Positions 7,264 to 16,482 of a DNA stretch of 64,000 nt are shown here, piece after piece. A model generated the notes under the pieces. The model was not told the origin of the DNA and did no database searches. It saw only the letters and a program-made list of their open reading frames with translations. Where the stretch lies: assembly GCF_018343535.1 (NCBI RefSeq), contig NZ_JAGYPF010000004.1, positions 455,666 through 519,665 of the forward strand, read 5' to 3'. This DNA is from Neobacillus rhizophilus. Lineage in GTDB: Bacteria > Bacillota > Bacilli > Bacillales > Cytobacillaceae. A program made the position numbers and the translations under genes. Numbering within the stretch: the first letter of the stretch is position 1; every line of letters begins with the position of its first letter.

Positions 7264-8676
7264 ATGGCGAATATTTTATATTACTTGACCTTTGGGATCG
7301 TTGCGTTTTTTTTTACCATTTTTATATTCATGCTTTTTGGCTGGCGTTGGATCATGAAGCGGATGGTGAAGCAAATGGGAAAGATTATTTTAACAGACAG
7401 TTATCAAGAAAATGTGATGGAATTGATGCCCGGTCTCCGGCATATGGGCATTCAAAATATGCTCGAAAATAGCCTGCGGGCAGAAACAGGCGATGTTCTC
7501 CACCGTCCGCTTGGCTCATCAAAGAAATGGCCGCATTTAGATTCGATTACCTTTATACCTGCCCAAACATCACCCTTTCCGATTGATAGTGAAGAAAATG
7601 TTGATGTAGAAGTAACCATTGGGCCCCAAGCAAAAAAACCGATGAAAATAAAAATCCCGTTAATGATCAGCGGCATGGCCTATGGGATTGCACTCAGTGA
7701 GGAAGTGAGAGTTTCATTGGCACAAGCGGCGAATAATGTTGGAACCGCCATTAATTCTGGTGAGGGGGCCGTTTTGCCTGAGGAACTCAATGTCAGCGGA
7801 AAATATATTTTACAGTTTTCCAAAACAGATTGGTCAAAGGAGGAAGAATTAATTAAGCAGGCCGATATGATCGAAATTAAGTTGGGACAAGGCGCATTAT
7901 TCGGCACAGGCGGGAAAATCTCTCCTAATAATTTAACGGGTCGTGCCCGTGAACTGATGGGGTTAAAGGAAAACGAGGATGCCGTGATTTATGATAATTT
8001 TGTTGTAGATCAAACGCTGGATGATTTGAAAGAACTTGTTGATGAGCTTCGGAGTATAACAGGTGGTGTTCCCATTGGCGTAAAAATGGGGGCTGGCGGG
8101 AAAATTGAAGAAGATATTGATCATTTAATCTATATGGGTGTTGATTATATTGCAGTTGATGGAGCACAAGCTGCCACACTCGGTGCCCCCCCTATTTTAT
8201 CTGACGACGTTGGAATCCCAACTCTGCATGCGATTGTCAGGGCTGCTAATCATCTAGAAAAGAGAAACATGAAAGGTAAGATTAGTTTAATTGCTTCTGG
8301 AGGACTTCTAGTACCCGGGCATTTTTTAAAAGTGCTCGCCCTTGGAGCAGATGCAGTATATGTAGGCTCCTCTATGTTATTTACTGTTTCACATCCGCAA
8401 TCATTGAATGCCCTTCCGTTTGAACCGCCAACACAAGTTGTTTGGAATCAAGGGAAATACAAGGATACATTTAAGATTGAAGAAGGGGTAAAATCCGCAG
8501 AGAAATTCTTAACATCGTGTACAGAAGAAATCAAGATGGCATTAAGAGCAATGGGTAAGCGTTCTTTAAAAGAGTTATCAAATAAGGATCTGGTATCCTA
8601 TGATGAATTGACTGCCCAAATGGTGGGAATTCCGTTTTCCTTTGATCCATGGGAAGAAAAACAATTGGAGAACTGA
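7264..8676 (+). CDS. FMN-binding glutamate synthase-like protein (copy 1)
   Basis: 470 residues. One N-terminal membrane helix (about 5-28) precedes a cytoplasmic GltB-type FMN/TIM-barrel domain: ITFIPAQTSPFPID, PLMISGMAYG, AINSGEGAVLPEEL, IEIKLGQGA, GVPIGVKMGAGGKIEEDI, IAVDGAQAATLGAPP, and the FMN-phosphate part ASGGLLVPGHFLKVLALGADAVYVG. Family members resemble the synthase domain of glutamate synthase, but this protein lacks the glutaminase domain and the Cys triad for the 3Fe-4S cluster, so true glutamate synthase activity is doubtful. It is close to B. subtilis YerD in type. A second, highly similar gene starts 3 bases after the stop. Confidence 0.85.
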   Translation: MANILYYLTFGIVAFFFTIFIFMLFGWRWIMKRMVKQMGKIILTDSYQENVMELMPGLRHMGIQNMLENSLRAETGDVLHRPLGSSKKWPHLDSITFIPAQTSPFPIDSEENVDVEVTIGPQAKKPMKIKIPLMISGMAYGIALSEEVRVSLAQAANNVGTAINSGEGAVLPEELNVSGKYILQFSKTDWSKEEELIKQADMIEIKLGQGALFGTGGKISPNNLTGRARELMGLKENEDAVIYDNFVVDQTLDDLKELVDELRSITGGVPIGVKMGAGGKIEEDIDHLIYMGVDYIAVDGAQAATLGAPPILSDDVGIPTLHAIVRAANHLEKRNMKGKISLIASGGLLVPGHFLKVLALGADAVYVGSSMLFTVSHPQSLNALPFEPPTQVVWNQGKYKDTFKIEEGVKSAEKFLTSCTEEIKMALRAMGKRSLKELSNKDLVSYDELTAQMVGIPFSFDPWEEKQLEN

Positions 8677-8678
8677 CT

Positions 8679-10094
8679 ATGGCGAACATTTTATTTTATT
8701 TGACTTTTGCACTAATGTCCCTATTATTTGTCATAATTCTATTCATGCTTATTGGTTGGCGCTGGATTATGAAACGAATCGTGAAAATGGCTGGTAAAAT
8801 TATATTATCTGACAGTTATCAAGAAAATATTATGGAACTGCTACCAGGCCTTCGGCATATGGGGATTCAAAATGTGCTGGAAAATAGCTTACGGGCAGAA
8901 ACGGGAACTGTCCTTTTTCGCCCGCTCGGCGGCTCTGCAAAAAAATGGCCGCATTTGGAACCCATTACTTTTATCCCGGCACAAACATCACCATTTCCCA
9001 TTGATGGTGTGGATGAGGTAGATGTTACCGTTACCATTGGACCAATGGCAAAAAAGCCAATGAAAATTGAAATTCCATTGATGATCAGTGGAATGGGCTT
9101 TGGGATTTCACTTAGTGAACAAGCTAGACTTTCTTTGGCTAAAGCAGCAAATAAGACAGGAACTGCGATTAACTCTGGTCAAGGGGGAATTCTACCCGAA
9201 GAATTAAACGCTGCCGGAAAGTATATTTTACAAATTGCTAAAACAGATTGGGCAAAGGAAGATCACTTATTGAAGCGTGCTGATATGATTGAAATTAAAT
9301 TAGGACAGGGCGCTTTAGCGGGTATGGGCGAAAAAGTTCCGCCACAAAGGTTAGCAGGCCGTGCTCTTGAAGTAATGGGACTTAAGGAAAATGAAGAAGC
9401 AGTCATTTATGAAAACTTTTTCGAAGATCAAACATTGCTAGATTTAAAACAACTTGTGGATGAACTTCGGGTACGATCAGGTGGAGTCCCCATAGGTGTC
9501 AAACTTGGCGCAGGTGGGAAAATTGAAGAAGATCTTGATCATTTACTCTATATGGGGGTTGATTTTATTACCATTGACGGCGGACAAGCAGGCATGCACG
9601 GGGCACCGCCTATATTGTTTGATGATTTTGGAATCCCGACATTACATGCTGTAGTGCGAGCTGTGAACCATCTAGAAAAAAGAAAGATGAAGGGGAAAAT
9701 TAGTTTAATCGTATCAGGAGGCATGTTAGTCCCCGGACATTTCTTAAAAGTGCTTGCACTAGGAGCCGACGCTGTATATGTAGGCACCGCCATGCTGTTT
9801 GCTCTTGCACACGATCAAGTATTAAATGCCCTTCCATTCGAACCACCTACACAAGCAATTTGGTATGACGGCAAGTTCAAGGATCAATTTAAAACCGATG
9901 TAGGGGAAAAAACAGCGGAGAAATTCCTAACAGCTTGTACTGAAGAAATGAAAATGGCATTAAGATCAATGGGTAAACGCTCTTTGAAAGAGTTGTCAAA
10001 AAAGGATTTAGTTTCCTATGATGAATTGACGGCTAGAAAGGTCGGAATTCCGTTTTCCTTTAGACCATGGGAAGACAAGCAATTTGAGAATTAG
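8679..10094 (+). CDS. FMN-binding glutamate synthase-like protein (copy 2)
   Basis: 471 residues; tandem paralogue of the preceding gene with the same N-terminal anchor (MANILFYLTFALMSLLF), PAQTSPFPID, AINSGQGGILPEEL, IEIKLGQGAL, IGVKLGAGGKIEEDL and SGGMLVPGHFLKVLALGADAVYVG motifs. ATG 8679 (TTGGAG upstream inside the previous gene's end) is chosen because its N-terminus aligns residue for residue with copy 1; an earlier ATG overlaps copy 1. The two probably form one transcript and possibly a heteromeric membrane-bound oxidoreductase. Substrate unknown. Confidence 0.85.
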   Translation: MANILFYLTFALMSLLFVIILFMLIGWRWIMKRIVKMAGKIILSDSYQENIMELLPGLRHMGIQNVLENSLRAETGTVLFRPLGGSAKKWPHLEPITFIPAQTSPFPIDGVDEVDVTVTIGPMAKKPMKIEIPLMISGMGFGISLSEQARLSLAKAANKTGTAINSGQGGILPEELNAAGKYILQIAKTDWAKEDHLLKRADMIEIKLGQGALAGMGEKVPPQRLAGRALEVMGLKENEEAVIYENFFEDQTLLDLKQLVDELRVRSGGVPIGVKLGAGGKIEEDLDHLLYMGVDFITIDGGQAGMHGAPPILFDDFGIPTLHAVVRAVNHLEKRKMKGKISLIVSGGMLVPGHFLKVLALGADAVYVGTAMLFALAHDQVLNALPFEPPTQAIWYDGKFKDQFKTDVGEKTAEKFLTACTEEMKMALRSMGKRSLKELSKKDLVSYDELTARKVGIPFSFRPWEDKQFEN

Positions 10095-10113
10095 TCTCGA
10101 TAGAAAAAGGTTA

Positions 10114-10145
10114 ATCCCCCAGCCATAGGATGGGGGATATTTTCG
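10114..10145 (+). terminator. Terminator of the FMN oxidoreductase pair
   Basis: ATCCCCCA / TGGGGGAT perfect 8-bp stem, short loop, then ATATTTTC; 20 bases after the stop of copy 2. Confidence 0.7.
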
Positions 10146-10151
10146 GTGGTT

Positions 10152-10384
10152 TCAGGCACCAAATAACAGCCGGAGTCTTTCTTTGACAGGAATACCTAAC
10201 TCGCCCTCAATAAATTTTTCCATTTTTGAACCTATTTGTTTTGCATAGCTCATCATGCCATATTAACTAACAGATGAATGTACTCCCAATAAATTGATTC
10301 CGTAAATTGGTCAAGTTGTGGTTGAGGTCCTGCTATAAACGATCGAGCAGGCGGAATAGCCATGAACCCGGTCGAATAAAGGAG
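10152..10384 (-). pseudogene. Unrecognised gene remnant with frameshift
   Basis: Two protein-like stretches lie in adjacent minus-strand frames. The first (10384 to 10253) includes GFMAIPPARSFIAGPQPQLDQ and WEYIHLLVNMA. The second (10256 to 10152) includes YAKQIGSKMEKFIEGELG and ends KERLRLLFGA-stop. Both have natural composition, and they join at overlapping ATGA-like bases, suggesting one protein split by a frameshift. There is no ribosome site or start, and an in-frame stop precedes the first part, so only the C-terminal portion survives. I do not recognise the family. The rest of 10385-10509 shows nothing. Confidence 0.45.
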
Positions 10385-10509
10385 TTAAACTGAATAAGAT
10401 TACTTAGATATGAACTTGAGTTAACGGCAACGGCAGTTTTTTCTTGTTAAGCTAACCAGCACTTGACTCAAGAAGAAGTGAGGGAGAAGACTAACCAATT
10501 CAATAACCA

Positions 10510-11673
10510 TCATTCCCGAATCATGATCTTCCGATTTTTAAATGAACCTGAATGCTCCAGCGTAATGTGCACTTCAATTGACTTTATACTATTTTGACGG
10601 AGCAAAGTATTCTGATCTTTTAGCTTTTTCCAATCGGAAGGATATTTTCTGTAAAGCTGGTGTTCTAAGTTGAAAAAATCAATCTTATGTTTTAAGCCTA
10701 ATTGATATAATTGCCTAACCTCCGTTATGATCCCCTTTTTCACGAATTCCTCCATAGCGGCCACATTGATTGTATTGTTCTTCATGCGATTACTCACAAC
10801 ACCATTGGCAAGGTAGCGAATCGTAAAGCGAAAATGGCCGTTTTGTTTTTCAGGTACGATTTTTACCGTTTGGTCTTCAAGTACCGCAAGAAATTCGGGA
10901 CTTTTTCCGTTTGGCAAAAGTATGGAAGCTCGTACGGTCTGCGGATTCAGCCAGCGCATTCCTTTTAATTTCTCATAAGGAAAATGTCCTTTGTACTTTT
11001 GATTGTCTAAAAAAAACGCTCCATCGATTTCTAATTTCGCGTCGTTCTTTTTATTTTTCTTCCATTGTTTGTCATTGATGGCGAGCGAAGGGATGTAAGT
11101 GGTGCGGCCAGGTTCAAAAAAATCCCGCGCAAATTGATATAACTTTACCGGCTTAATGGTAGAGCTTTGTTCATAAGAACTTTCCGGACTATGCAGAATC
11201 GTATTTAATGAGTTTTGACTAAAAAAACCAGCTGCAGAGAGGATATCAATCATGGAGTCCTTTGTCCCGAAAATCCATGGAGTTGGCCGGAATTCATAAT
11301 AACGTGTCAAGCCATCAAAGACACCACCCATTCCTTTTTTTAACGCTGCTTCACTCAATACGATGGCAGTGACATGTGCCCATAAAAACCGTTCTTGCGC
11401 TGTCTGATAAGCTTTAAAAAACGCATCAATAAACGTTGCCCCACTTGTCTTGGAAACATAAACTTCAGGAGGCAAATTGCCGCCACCTTCCCTTTTCGCA
11501 ACAGAGGTCAAGCCCAACATTTGAATATAGACATAATATTTCCCATCGCGAAAATCAACACCAATGGCGGTTGCGAAGTTTTGATTTTCAATTTCCCCGA
11601 TGTCATGGGAGCAAGCTGGGACGAGAGATAGAATAAGAATGATAGAAAAAGCCATAAGTAAACTTCGTTTCAT
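10510..11673 (-). CDS. Ger(x)C spore germination lipoprotein
   Basis: 387 residues. The lipoprotein signal MKRSLLMAFSIILILSLVPAC places the acylated Cys at 21. The mature part has the GerAC pattern (NFATAIGVDFRDGKYYVYIQMLG near the start; FLWAHVTAIVLSEAALKKG). It would be the outer-leaflet C subunit of a GerA-type germinant receptor in the spore inner membrane. ATG 11673 begins one base after the gerA-type stop, so translation is coupled. It is the last gene of the B-A-C operon, and no hairpin is evident at its end. Confidence 0.9.
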   Translation of the reverse strand: MKRSLLMAFSIILILSLVPACSHDIGEIENQNFATAIGVDFRDGKYYVYIQMLGLTSVAKREGGGNLPPEVYVSKTSGATFIDAFFKAYQTAQERFLWAHVTAIVLSEAALKKGMGGVFDGLTRYYEFRPTPWIFGTKDSMIDILSAAGFFSQNSLNTILHSPESSYEQSSTIKPVKLYQFARDFFEPGRTTYIPSLAINDKQWKKNKKNDAKLEIDGAFFLDNQKYKGHFPYEKLKGMRWLNPQTVRASILLPNGKSPEFLAVLEDQTVKIVPEKQNGHFRFTIRYLANGVVSNRMKNNTINVAAMEEFVKKGIITEVRQLYQLGLKHKIDFFNLEHQLYRKYPSDWKKLKDQNTLLRQNSIKSIEVHITLEHSGSFKNRKIMIRE

Positions 11674-11674
11674 A

Positions 11675-13105
11675 TTACTTTCTCCGCTTCTGCAAAAATG
11701 AAATGCCAAATTTTTTACGGTCAAATGGGTTTACAAACAATGCTGCCAAATATTCTTTGAATGATAACGAGGCAATGGGTTCGAGATAAGCTATTTTAAA
11801 TGACTCCAATTTGGAAAGGTAAATAAGAATGCTTAAGAATCCGACAATAAGCCCATATATACCTAAAAAAATGGATATCAGTAAGTTATAAAGCCGAAGA
11901 ATGCTTACGATTCCAACTAATGATTGGTTCACTAGTGTGTAGCTTGCGACCGCTGTTAACGCAATAATCACAATCATTGTGGGGGAGGCAAGCCCAGCTC
12001 GAATCGCAGCATCCCCTATAATGATACCTCCTACAATGGAAACCGTTTGACCAAGAACGGTCGGCATTCGAATTCCCGCTTCTCTCAACAGCTCAAACAA
12101 ACCTAGGATAAAAATCGCTTCAAGTCCGATTGGCAGTGGCAATCCTTCACGCGAAACAACGACAGTGGCCAAGAGGGCAAAAGGCAATTGATCCATATTG
12201 ATAGAAGAGAGTGACACCCAAAACCCCGGCAGGAAAATAGCGACTAAGAAACCGATAATTCGAATAGACCGCCCAAACACAACAAGATAGTAAGGAAAAT
12301 GAACATCCTCAGGCGATTTAATCAGCTCAAAAAAATTAATAGGCCCAATTAATACGGAAGGGGATCCATTTACTATTAAAATAAACCGTCCCCGCAGCAT
12401 GCTTTCAATGACAAAATCGGGACGCGTGACATAATCCAATAAAGGAAACAAAGAAAACGACCGATCGGAAAGCCATTGTTCCAATTGACCACTGCTGACA
12501 ACACTTTCACTTTGAAAGTCAGCAAGCCGCTTTCTGACTTCTTCAATGATGTCTTTATTGGCTTTATCATGTAAATAAAGCAATGAAACCTCGGTTTTAC
12601 TTAACGATCCTACAGTAAAGGACTCGCAATAAAGCTGTTCTGACTTCATTCTCTTGCGTATCAAGGAGATGTTAACATTCATCTCTTCGGTAAAACTATC
12701 CTTCGGTCCTTTAATCGAAACCTCTGTCGTCGATTCCTGCGGTTTTCGTTGTGGAACCTTGCTTATATCAAACACATGAAAAAGAGGAGCCCCTTCCCGA
12801 TACACAATCAGCGAACCTGAAAACACATGATTGACCATGTCATTCATGCTTTTTACGTGCCGGACAGGAGGGAGCACATCAAAATCCCTTCGTGGTTCTT
12901 CGCTTCCGATGCTTAGAATAATGCGGTTAAAATATTCGTTTAACTGTGTGGAGTCAAGCATTCCTTTGCAATAAAACGCTTGAAGTTTATCGTCTTTTTC
13001 AACGGGGATAAAGGTAATATCCGCATAATGGCAAAAAAAACTATTCACCTCCTCGCAGGACAATGCTCCTTTTTCCAAAGCATGATCGTATTGTTTCATG
13101 TTCAT
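11675..13105 (-). CDS. GerA-family spore germination protein (A subunit)
   Basis: 476 residues. A large soluble N-terminal domain (about 1-270, with FTVGSLSKTEVSLLYLHDKAN and REGAPLFHVFD) is followed by the RPDFVIESMLRGRFILIVNG segment and then a membrane domain of about five helices, including PLPIGLEAIFILGLFELLREAGIRMP and the IGDAAIRAGL motif. These are standard for GerAA/GerKA proteins, the germinant-receptor subunit now thought to form the ion channel. The start overlaps the B-subunit stop by ATGA. Late-stage forespore expression is expected from the family; no promoter lies inside this junction. Confidence 0.9.
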   Translation of the reverse strand: MNMKQYDHALEKGALSCEEVNSFFCHYADITFIPVEKDDKLQAFYCKGMLDSTQLNEYFNRIILSIGSEEPRRDFDVLPPVRHVKSMNDMVNHVFSGSLIVYREGAPLFHVFDISKVPQRKPQESTTEVSIKGPKDSFTEEMNVNISLIRKRMKSEQLYCESFTVGSLSKTEVSLLYLHDKANKDIIEEVRKRLADFQSESVVSSGQLEQWLSDRSFSLFPLLDYVTRPDFVIESMLRGRFILIVNGSPSVLIGPINFFELIKSPEDVHFPYYLVVFGRSIRIIGFLVAIFLPGFWVSLSSINMDQLPFALLATVVVSREGLPLPIGLEAIFILGLFELLREAGIRMPTVLGQTVSIVGGIIIGDAAIRAGLASPTMIVIIALTAVASYTLVNQSLVGIVSILRLYNLLISIFLGIYGLIVGFLSILIYLSKLESFKIAYLEPIASLSFKEYLAALFVNPFDRKKFGISFLQKRRK

Positions 13106-14187
13106 ATGTTTTGGGTTCCTTTCTTCATGGGCAGATAACTAATGATCAATAATATCAGCGAAATGAACACTGAAAATATAAGAGCCCCCGGATAAAAGAA
13201 TTTGCCGATCATCGTTTGCACCCACATGTCACTTATTGGAATGACCGTCAATATTCCTAGAAGAAGCGAAATAAGGACAAACACGTACTTTTTTTTAGGA
13301 GCAGGCGTTTCAGCTTTCACCATATTTGCAAGCAAATAAAGACCTAAAGAAATGCGGATGATTTCACCGCTTAATAATTGAAACACTGCTAAAAAGTCAA
13401 CATGGGAAATATATTCTCCCAAGGTGATGAGACGCCATTGTTCAAATGCTGGGAACCGCATGTCAGCCGCAACCGCTGGACCAAATGAAGATAATGACCC
13501 CATTGTAGGGCCAAGAATCAGACCAGCCAAAATCGTAATGAGAAAGAAAAGGTTCCCCAACGTAAACGATTGCTTTAAATGGTGCTGGAGAAGCAAAAGC
13601 ACAAGCAAATCCGCACTTCCCCCAAGAACAATGATGGACCCTTTTACGATCGGTTGGTAGCCATGGATAAGGACCGGGAAAAGGTAGGAATATTCTTTTG
13701 CTGGGATAGTAAAACAAGCGACAAAAATGCCAAGTAACCAAACAATCGGCAATAAAACGGCTGAAACATAGACTATCGATTTTAGACCACTATAGGCGGA
13801 CCAGACACTAATCAACAGGAACGGTAGCATGACAACAAAGGATGGAGTTTGCGGCAGAAAATAAATATGAACGGATTGAATTAAATCATAAAATGAAATG
13901 GCACTAATTGCGAAAACATACACCACAAGGCTACTATTGAAAATATAAGAGATTTCACTTCTTGTTCGTGCTTTGACCCAGTCATAAAGACTTAATCTCT
14001 GTTGATTATTTTTCATGATCAAAAATAGAACCATACCCCAAATGAGTAAAAAGACGTAGGCAACTAATACACATATCCATGCATCACGCTTCCCTGTTGT
14101 TAGCAAATGAGGAATGATGAGCACATGATTCGAAATACCAATGAAAAGAATGAGAACAAAAATTAATTGAGTCCTAGAAAATTGCAC
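13102..14187 (-). CDS. GerAB-family spore germination protein (B subunit)
   Basis: 361 residues with about ten membrane helices and an MQFSRTQLIFVLILFIGISNHVL opening, typical of the GerAB/APC-type germinant-binding subunit. GTG start behind AGGTGG at seven bases. First gene of a B-A-C operon, a less common order than A-B-C. Upstream, TGCATA (14248-14243, minus) matches a sigma-G -35 element, but the expected -10 is weak, so the promoter is only suggested. Germinant specificity cannot be read from sequence. Confidence 0.9.
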   Translation of the reverse strand: MQFSRTQLIFVLILFIGISNHVLIIPHLLTTGKRDAWICVLVAYVFLLIWGMVLFLIMKNNQQRLSLYDWVKARTRSEISYIFNSSLVVYVFAISAISFYDLIQSVHIYFLPQTPSFVVMLPFLLISVWSAYSGLKSIVYVSAVLLPIVWLLGIFVACFTIPAKEYSYLFPVLIHGYQPIVKGSIIVLGGSADLLVLLLLQHHLKQSFTLGNLFFLITILAGLILGPTMGSLSSFGPAVAADMRFPAFEQWRLITLGEYISHVDFLAVFQLLSGEIIRISLGLYLLANMVKAETPAPKKKYVFVLISLLLGILTVIPISDMWVQTMIGKFFYPGALIFSVFISLILLIISYLPMKKGTQNI

Positions 14188-14339
14188 GTAAACACCACCT
14201 AAAATTTCCTGCTGTTGTTAGGTTTAGTTTGTATTTCCAAATTATGCATGGAACAGATGGGCTTTATGTGTTAACCCGAATAAGGAATGAAATGATATGG
14301 ATCATAAAATGCTCATCAATTTACTAACTGGCAAACATG

Positions 14340-14560
14340 ACTCTTAATCTAGGATTACGCTGGATGACTACCTTCATTTATGCTTGTCCTGAGGAAGTAT
14401 TGTTTAGAGGATTTATTTTACAAAAAATGGCTAAAACACTTAAGTTTTTATAGGCAAATCTATACTGTTCCTTGCTGTTCGTCTCGATCCATTTTCCTGC
14501 CTAGTTTATACAAACGACAACTTTTGTGGAAATAATTGGAGGTATCTTGTTATCTGGTAT
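14340..14560 (+). pseudogene. CPBP (Abi/CAAX) membrane protease fragment
   Basis: One frame gives LNLGLRWMTTFIYACPEEVLFRGF followed by ILQKMAKTLKFL, a stop, then LLFVSIHFPA and another stop. EExxxRG(F) plus a downstream FxxxH is the catalytic signature of CPBP intramembrane metalloproteases (CAAX prenyl protease 2 / Abi family). Two in-frame stops and no start or ribosome site show it is dead. It lies in the gap between the ger operon and the next gene. The remaining 14188-14339 shows no feature other than possible ger promoter elements. Confidence 0.7.
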
Positions 14561-14611
14561 AAAATATCCTTAAACAGGTGTCATCCCTCGATATAAAGGC
14601 AGGTGTTCCAC

Positions 14612-14986
14612 ATGAGGAAATGGGTTAAATCTATTTCTATTGTATTAATCCTATTTGGAGTCCTATTGATTTATCTGAAGGATGTTTATTACCCTTCGCT
14701 TCCGATCGATTCAGTTTCAAAATCCGAAGTAATAAACAAGGTTCACAAATCGGATGGAAATATAGTTAAAATTGCAGAGGAAGATAGTTACCAATGGTAT
14801 ATTTCAGAAATGAAACAAGGGAAAGCTTATGAGAATTTAAAAAGTTTTATGGAAGAGAAAGGCTGGTTTTTTAAAGAACAACTAGGTTCGGGTTTCGTTT
14901 TTCAAAATGAACAAGGAGAAATCATGGTTTCAAGTGAAATGTGGACTAGGAAATTTGTAATCTTTCATTTTCCAAAAGGTATATAA
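14612..14986 (+). CDS. Membrane-anchored protein, 124 aa, unknown
   Basis: MRKWVKSISIVLILFGVLLIYLKD is a short basic start plus one transmembrane helix; the remaining 95 residues are extracytoplasmic, alpha/beta and polar, ending MWTRKFVIFHFPKGI. ATG 14612 aligns with the GCAGGTG site upstream. Two decayed partial copies exist in this window (5' end near 5621, 3' end near 1455), so this is a family that duplicates. No known domain recognised; possibly a small surface or stress protein. Confidence 0.65.
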   Translation: MRKWVKSISIVLILFGVLLIYLKDVYYPSLPIDSVSKSEVINKVHKSDGNIVKIAEEDSYQWYISEMKQGKAYENLKSFMEEKGWFFKEQLGSGFVFQNEQGEIMVSSEMWTRKFVIFHFPKGI

Positions 14987-15049
14987 TAACCAGTTTCATG
15001 ACGAAAAGAACCGCACCCAAATTATTACGATTAGTGTGCAGTTTAATTT

Positions 15050-15670
15050 TTACAATGAAAAGTTTTCTATAATCTTTGGAATTATTTCATTAAAAATCTC
15101 AAGAAACATATTGAACAACATGACGGCCGCGGGTATGACAAGAATGGCAAAGCTTATATAAGCAAGTTTCAACATGCCATTTGAATGGTTCACCCAATTG
15201 GTTATCCGATTGATGGACCAAACATGAATAAAAGCCCCTATAAAAAACAATACAGAAAACAACGAGATTCCTAATGGGGCTTGCGGCCCAAATAATTCGT
15301 TGTTTGGGTTTGACAAAAACATTGGGACCCCAAAAATAATCAAGCTTAACAATCCATAGTAAAATCCCTTTCGGACCAAGCTCATTCTTGAGGTTTGAAA
15401 AATAATCGTATAAAGGATACTGTTGGCCAAGGTAACGGCAATCCCCAAAACAACAAGCAGCAAGGTTCCGGATAAATGAAATCCACTCGCCATATGCGGG
15501 AAGAAAAACGCAATGATTCCCATCACCAATCTCAATAAAACCCCGTAAAGAATCCCTGTAAACAGCGCTCCCATAAAGGAAATACCAAAATTTCTTATGA
15601 TTCTTTTCCACCACTTCGAGCCCATTTCCTGCACTGCTTTAGCTCTTTGCTCCCCCTTTATATAAATCAC
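15050..15670 (-). CDS. Integral membrane protein, about 206 aa, unknown
   Basis: A basic N-terminus (MIYIKGEQRAKAVQEMGSKWWKRI) is followed by five to six hydrophobic helices (GALFTGILYGVLLRLVMGII; GTLLLVVLGIAVTLANSIL; FYYGLLSLIIFGVPMFL; GISLFSVLFFIGAFIHVW; LAYISFAILVIPAAVMLF). It could be a Yip1-like or transport-associated protein but no signature settles it. The start is uncertain: GTG 15670 is used, and an internal ATG at MGSKWWKR is possible. Single gene. Confidence 0.6.
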   Translation of the reverse strand: MIYIKGEQRAKAVQEMGSKWWKRIIRNFGISFMGALFTGILYGVLLRLVMGIIAFFFPHMASGFHLSGTLLLVVLGIAVTLANSILYTIIFQTSRMSLVRKGFYYGLLSLIIFGVPMFLSNPNNELFGPQAPLGISLFSVLFFIGAFIHVWSINRITNWVNHSNGMLKLAYISFAILVIPAAVMLFNMFLEIFNEIIPKIIENFSL

Positions 15671-15828
15671 CCCATAATCAATTTTTAATCAGGTCTCTGC
15701 CATATTATATTTATGCCGAGATGCGTGTCACTACCTGCTGAAATAAAAAAATTTTCAGTGTTGCTAGGATTATGGGAAGTAGGACTAATGAAAAAAGACC
15801 GACGCAATTTGGCTTCTAAAAAACAATT

Positions 15829-16205
15829 GGTCGCGTAGAAAGGGTATATGAGCCCAAACCGTTGATGTTATCAAGCATTTTGGTCGCATAGAAAGGTTTT
15901 ATGCGCCCGAACCGGTGATAGTTTCAAAAGTTGGGTCACATAGAAAGGTTATATGAGCCCAAATTGCTGATGGCTTTAAAAGTATGGTCGTATAGAAAGG
16001 TTATATGAGCCCGAACCAGTGATGGTTTCAAAAGTATGGTCGCATAGAAAGGCTATAAGCGCCCGAACTGCTGATGGTTTTAAAAGTATGGTCGCATAGA
16101 AAGGCTATAAGCGCCCGAACTGCTGATGGTTTCAAAAGTTGGGTCGCATAGAAAGGTTATATGCAACCGAACTTCTGATTTCAAGGATAAAGGCGTATAG
16201 ATAGG
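15829..16205. repeat. Tandem array, about seven 52-bp units
   Basis: The phrase GGTCGCATAGAAAGG (or a close variant) begins units at 15829, 15882, 15934, 15986, 16038, 16090 and 16142, a period of 53 then 52 bases, with an eighth degraded unit near 16190. Each unit continues with TTATATGAGCCCGAAC..TGATGGTTTCAAAAGT. In some units CGCATA can pair with TATGCG a few bases on. The period is not a multiple of three and every frame has stops, so it is non-coding. The whole unit is conserved, unlike a CRISPR array. A plus-strand terminator follows at 16283. Confidence 0.9.
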
Positions 16206-16282
16206 CTAGAAACATCTAAACGTTAGATTATTTGGAACTTATGCGAAGCAATGTAGGATAAGGGGAATTTTGGATTTAAATT

Positions 16283-16318
16283 AGGTTTACCATTTATGGT
16301 AAGCCTGTTTTTTTCTTT
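16283..16318 (+). terminator. Terminator after the tandem array
   Basis: AGGTTTACC / GGTAAGCCT (one G-U pair), 6-base loop, then GTTTTTTTCTTTT. No plus-strand gene precedes it except the repeat array, which suggests the array is transcribed on this strand. Confidence 0.75.
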
Positions 16319-16482
16319 TGCGTTAAAATGGGAACAGGTTGGAAATTTAGTAGAAAGGGATGAAATTGGATAGGTTTGAAAAACACATTATTTCATAAAT
16401 TCAGCATAAAGAGATTGTCTCTCTTTATCTGTTAATCTAATTAAATTTTTCAAAATACTAATTAAAAGGGGAGAGAACAAGT

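Noticed and set aside
10500..10968. Plus-strand frames opposite the ger genes
   Set aside because: Antisense shadows with no ribosome site and no domain; the minus-strand reading is well supported.
15829..16205. CRISPR array
   Set aside because: Whole 52-bp unit is conserved with no unique spacers, and there are no cas genes in the window.
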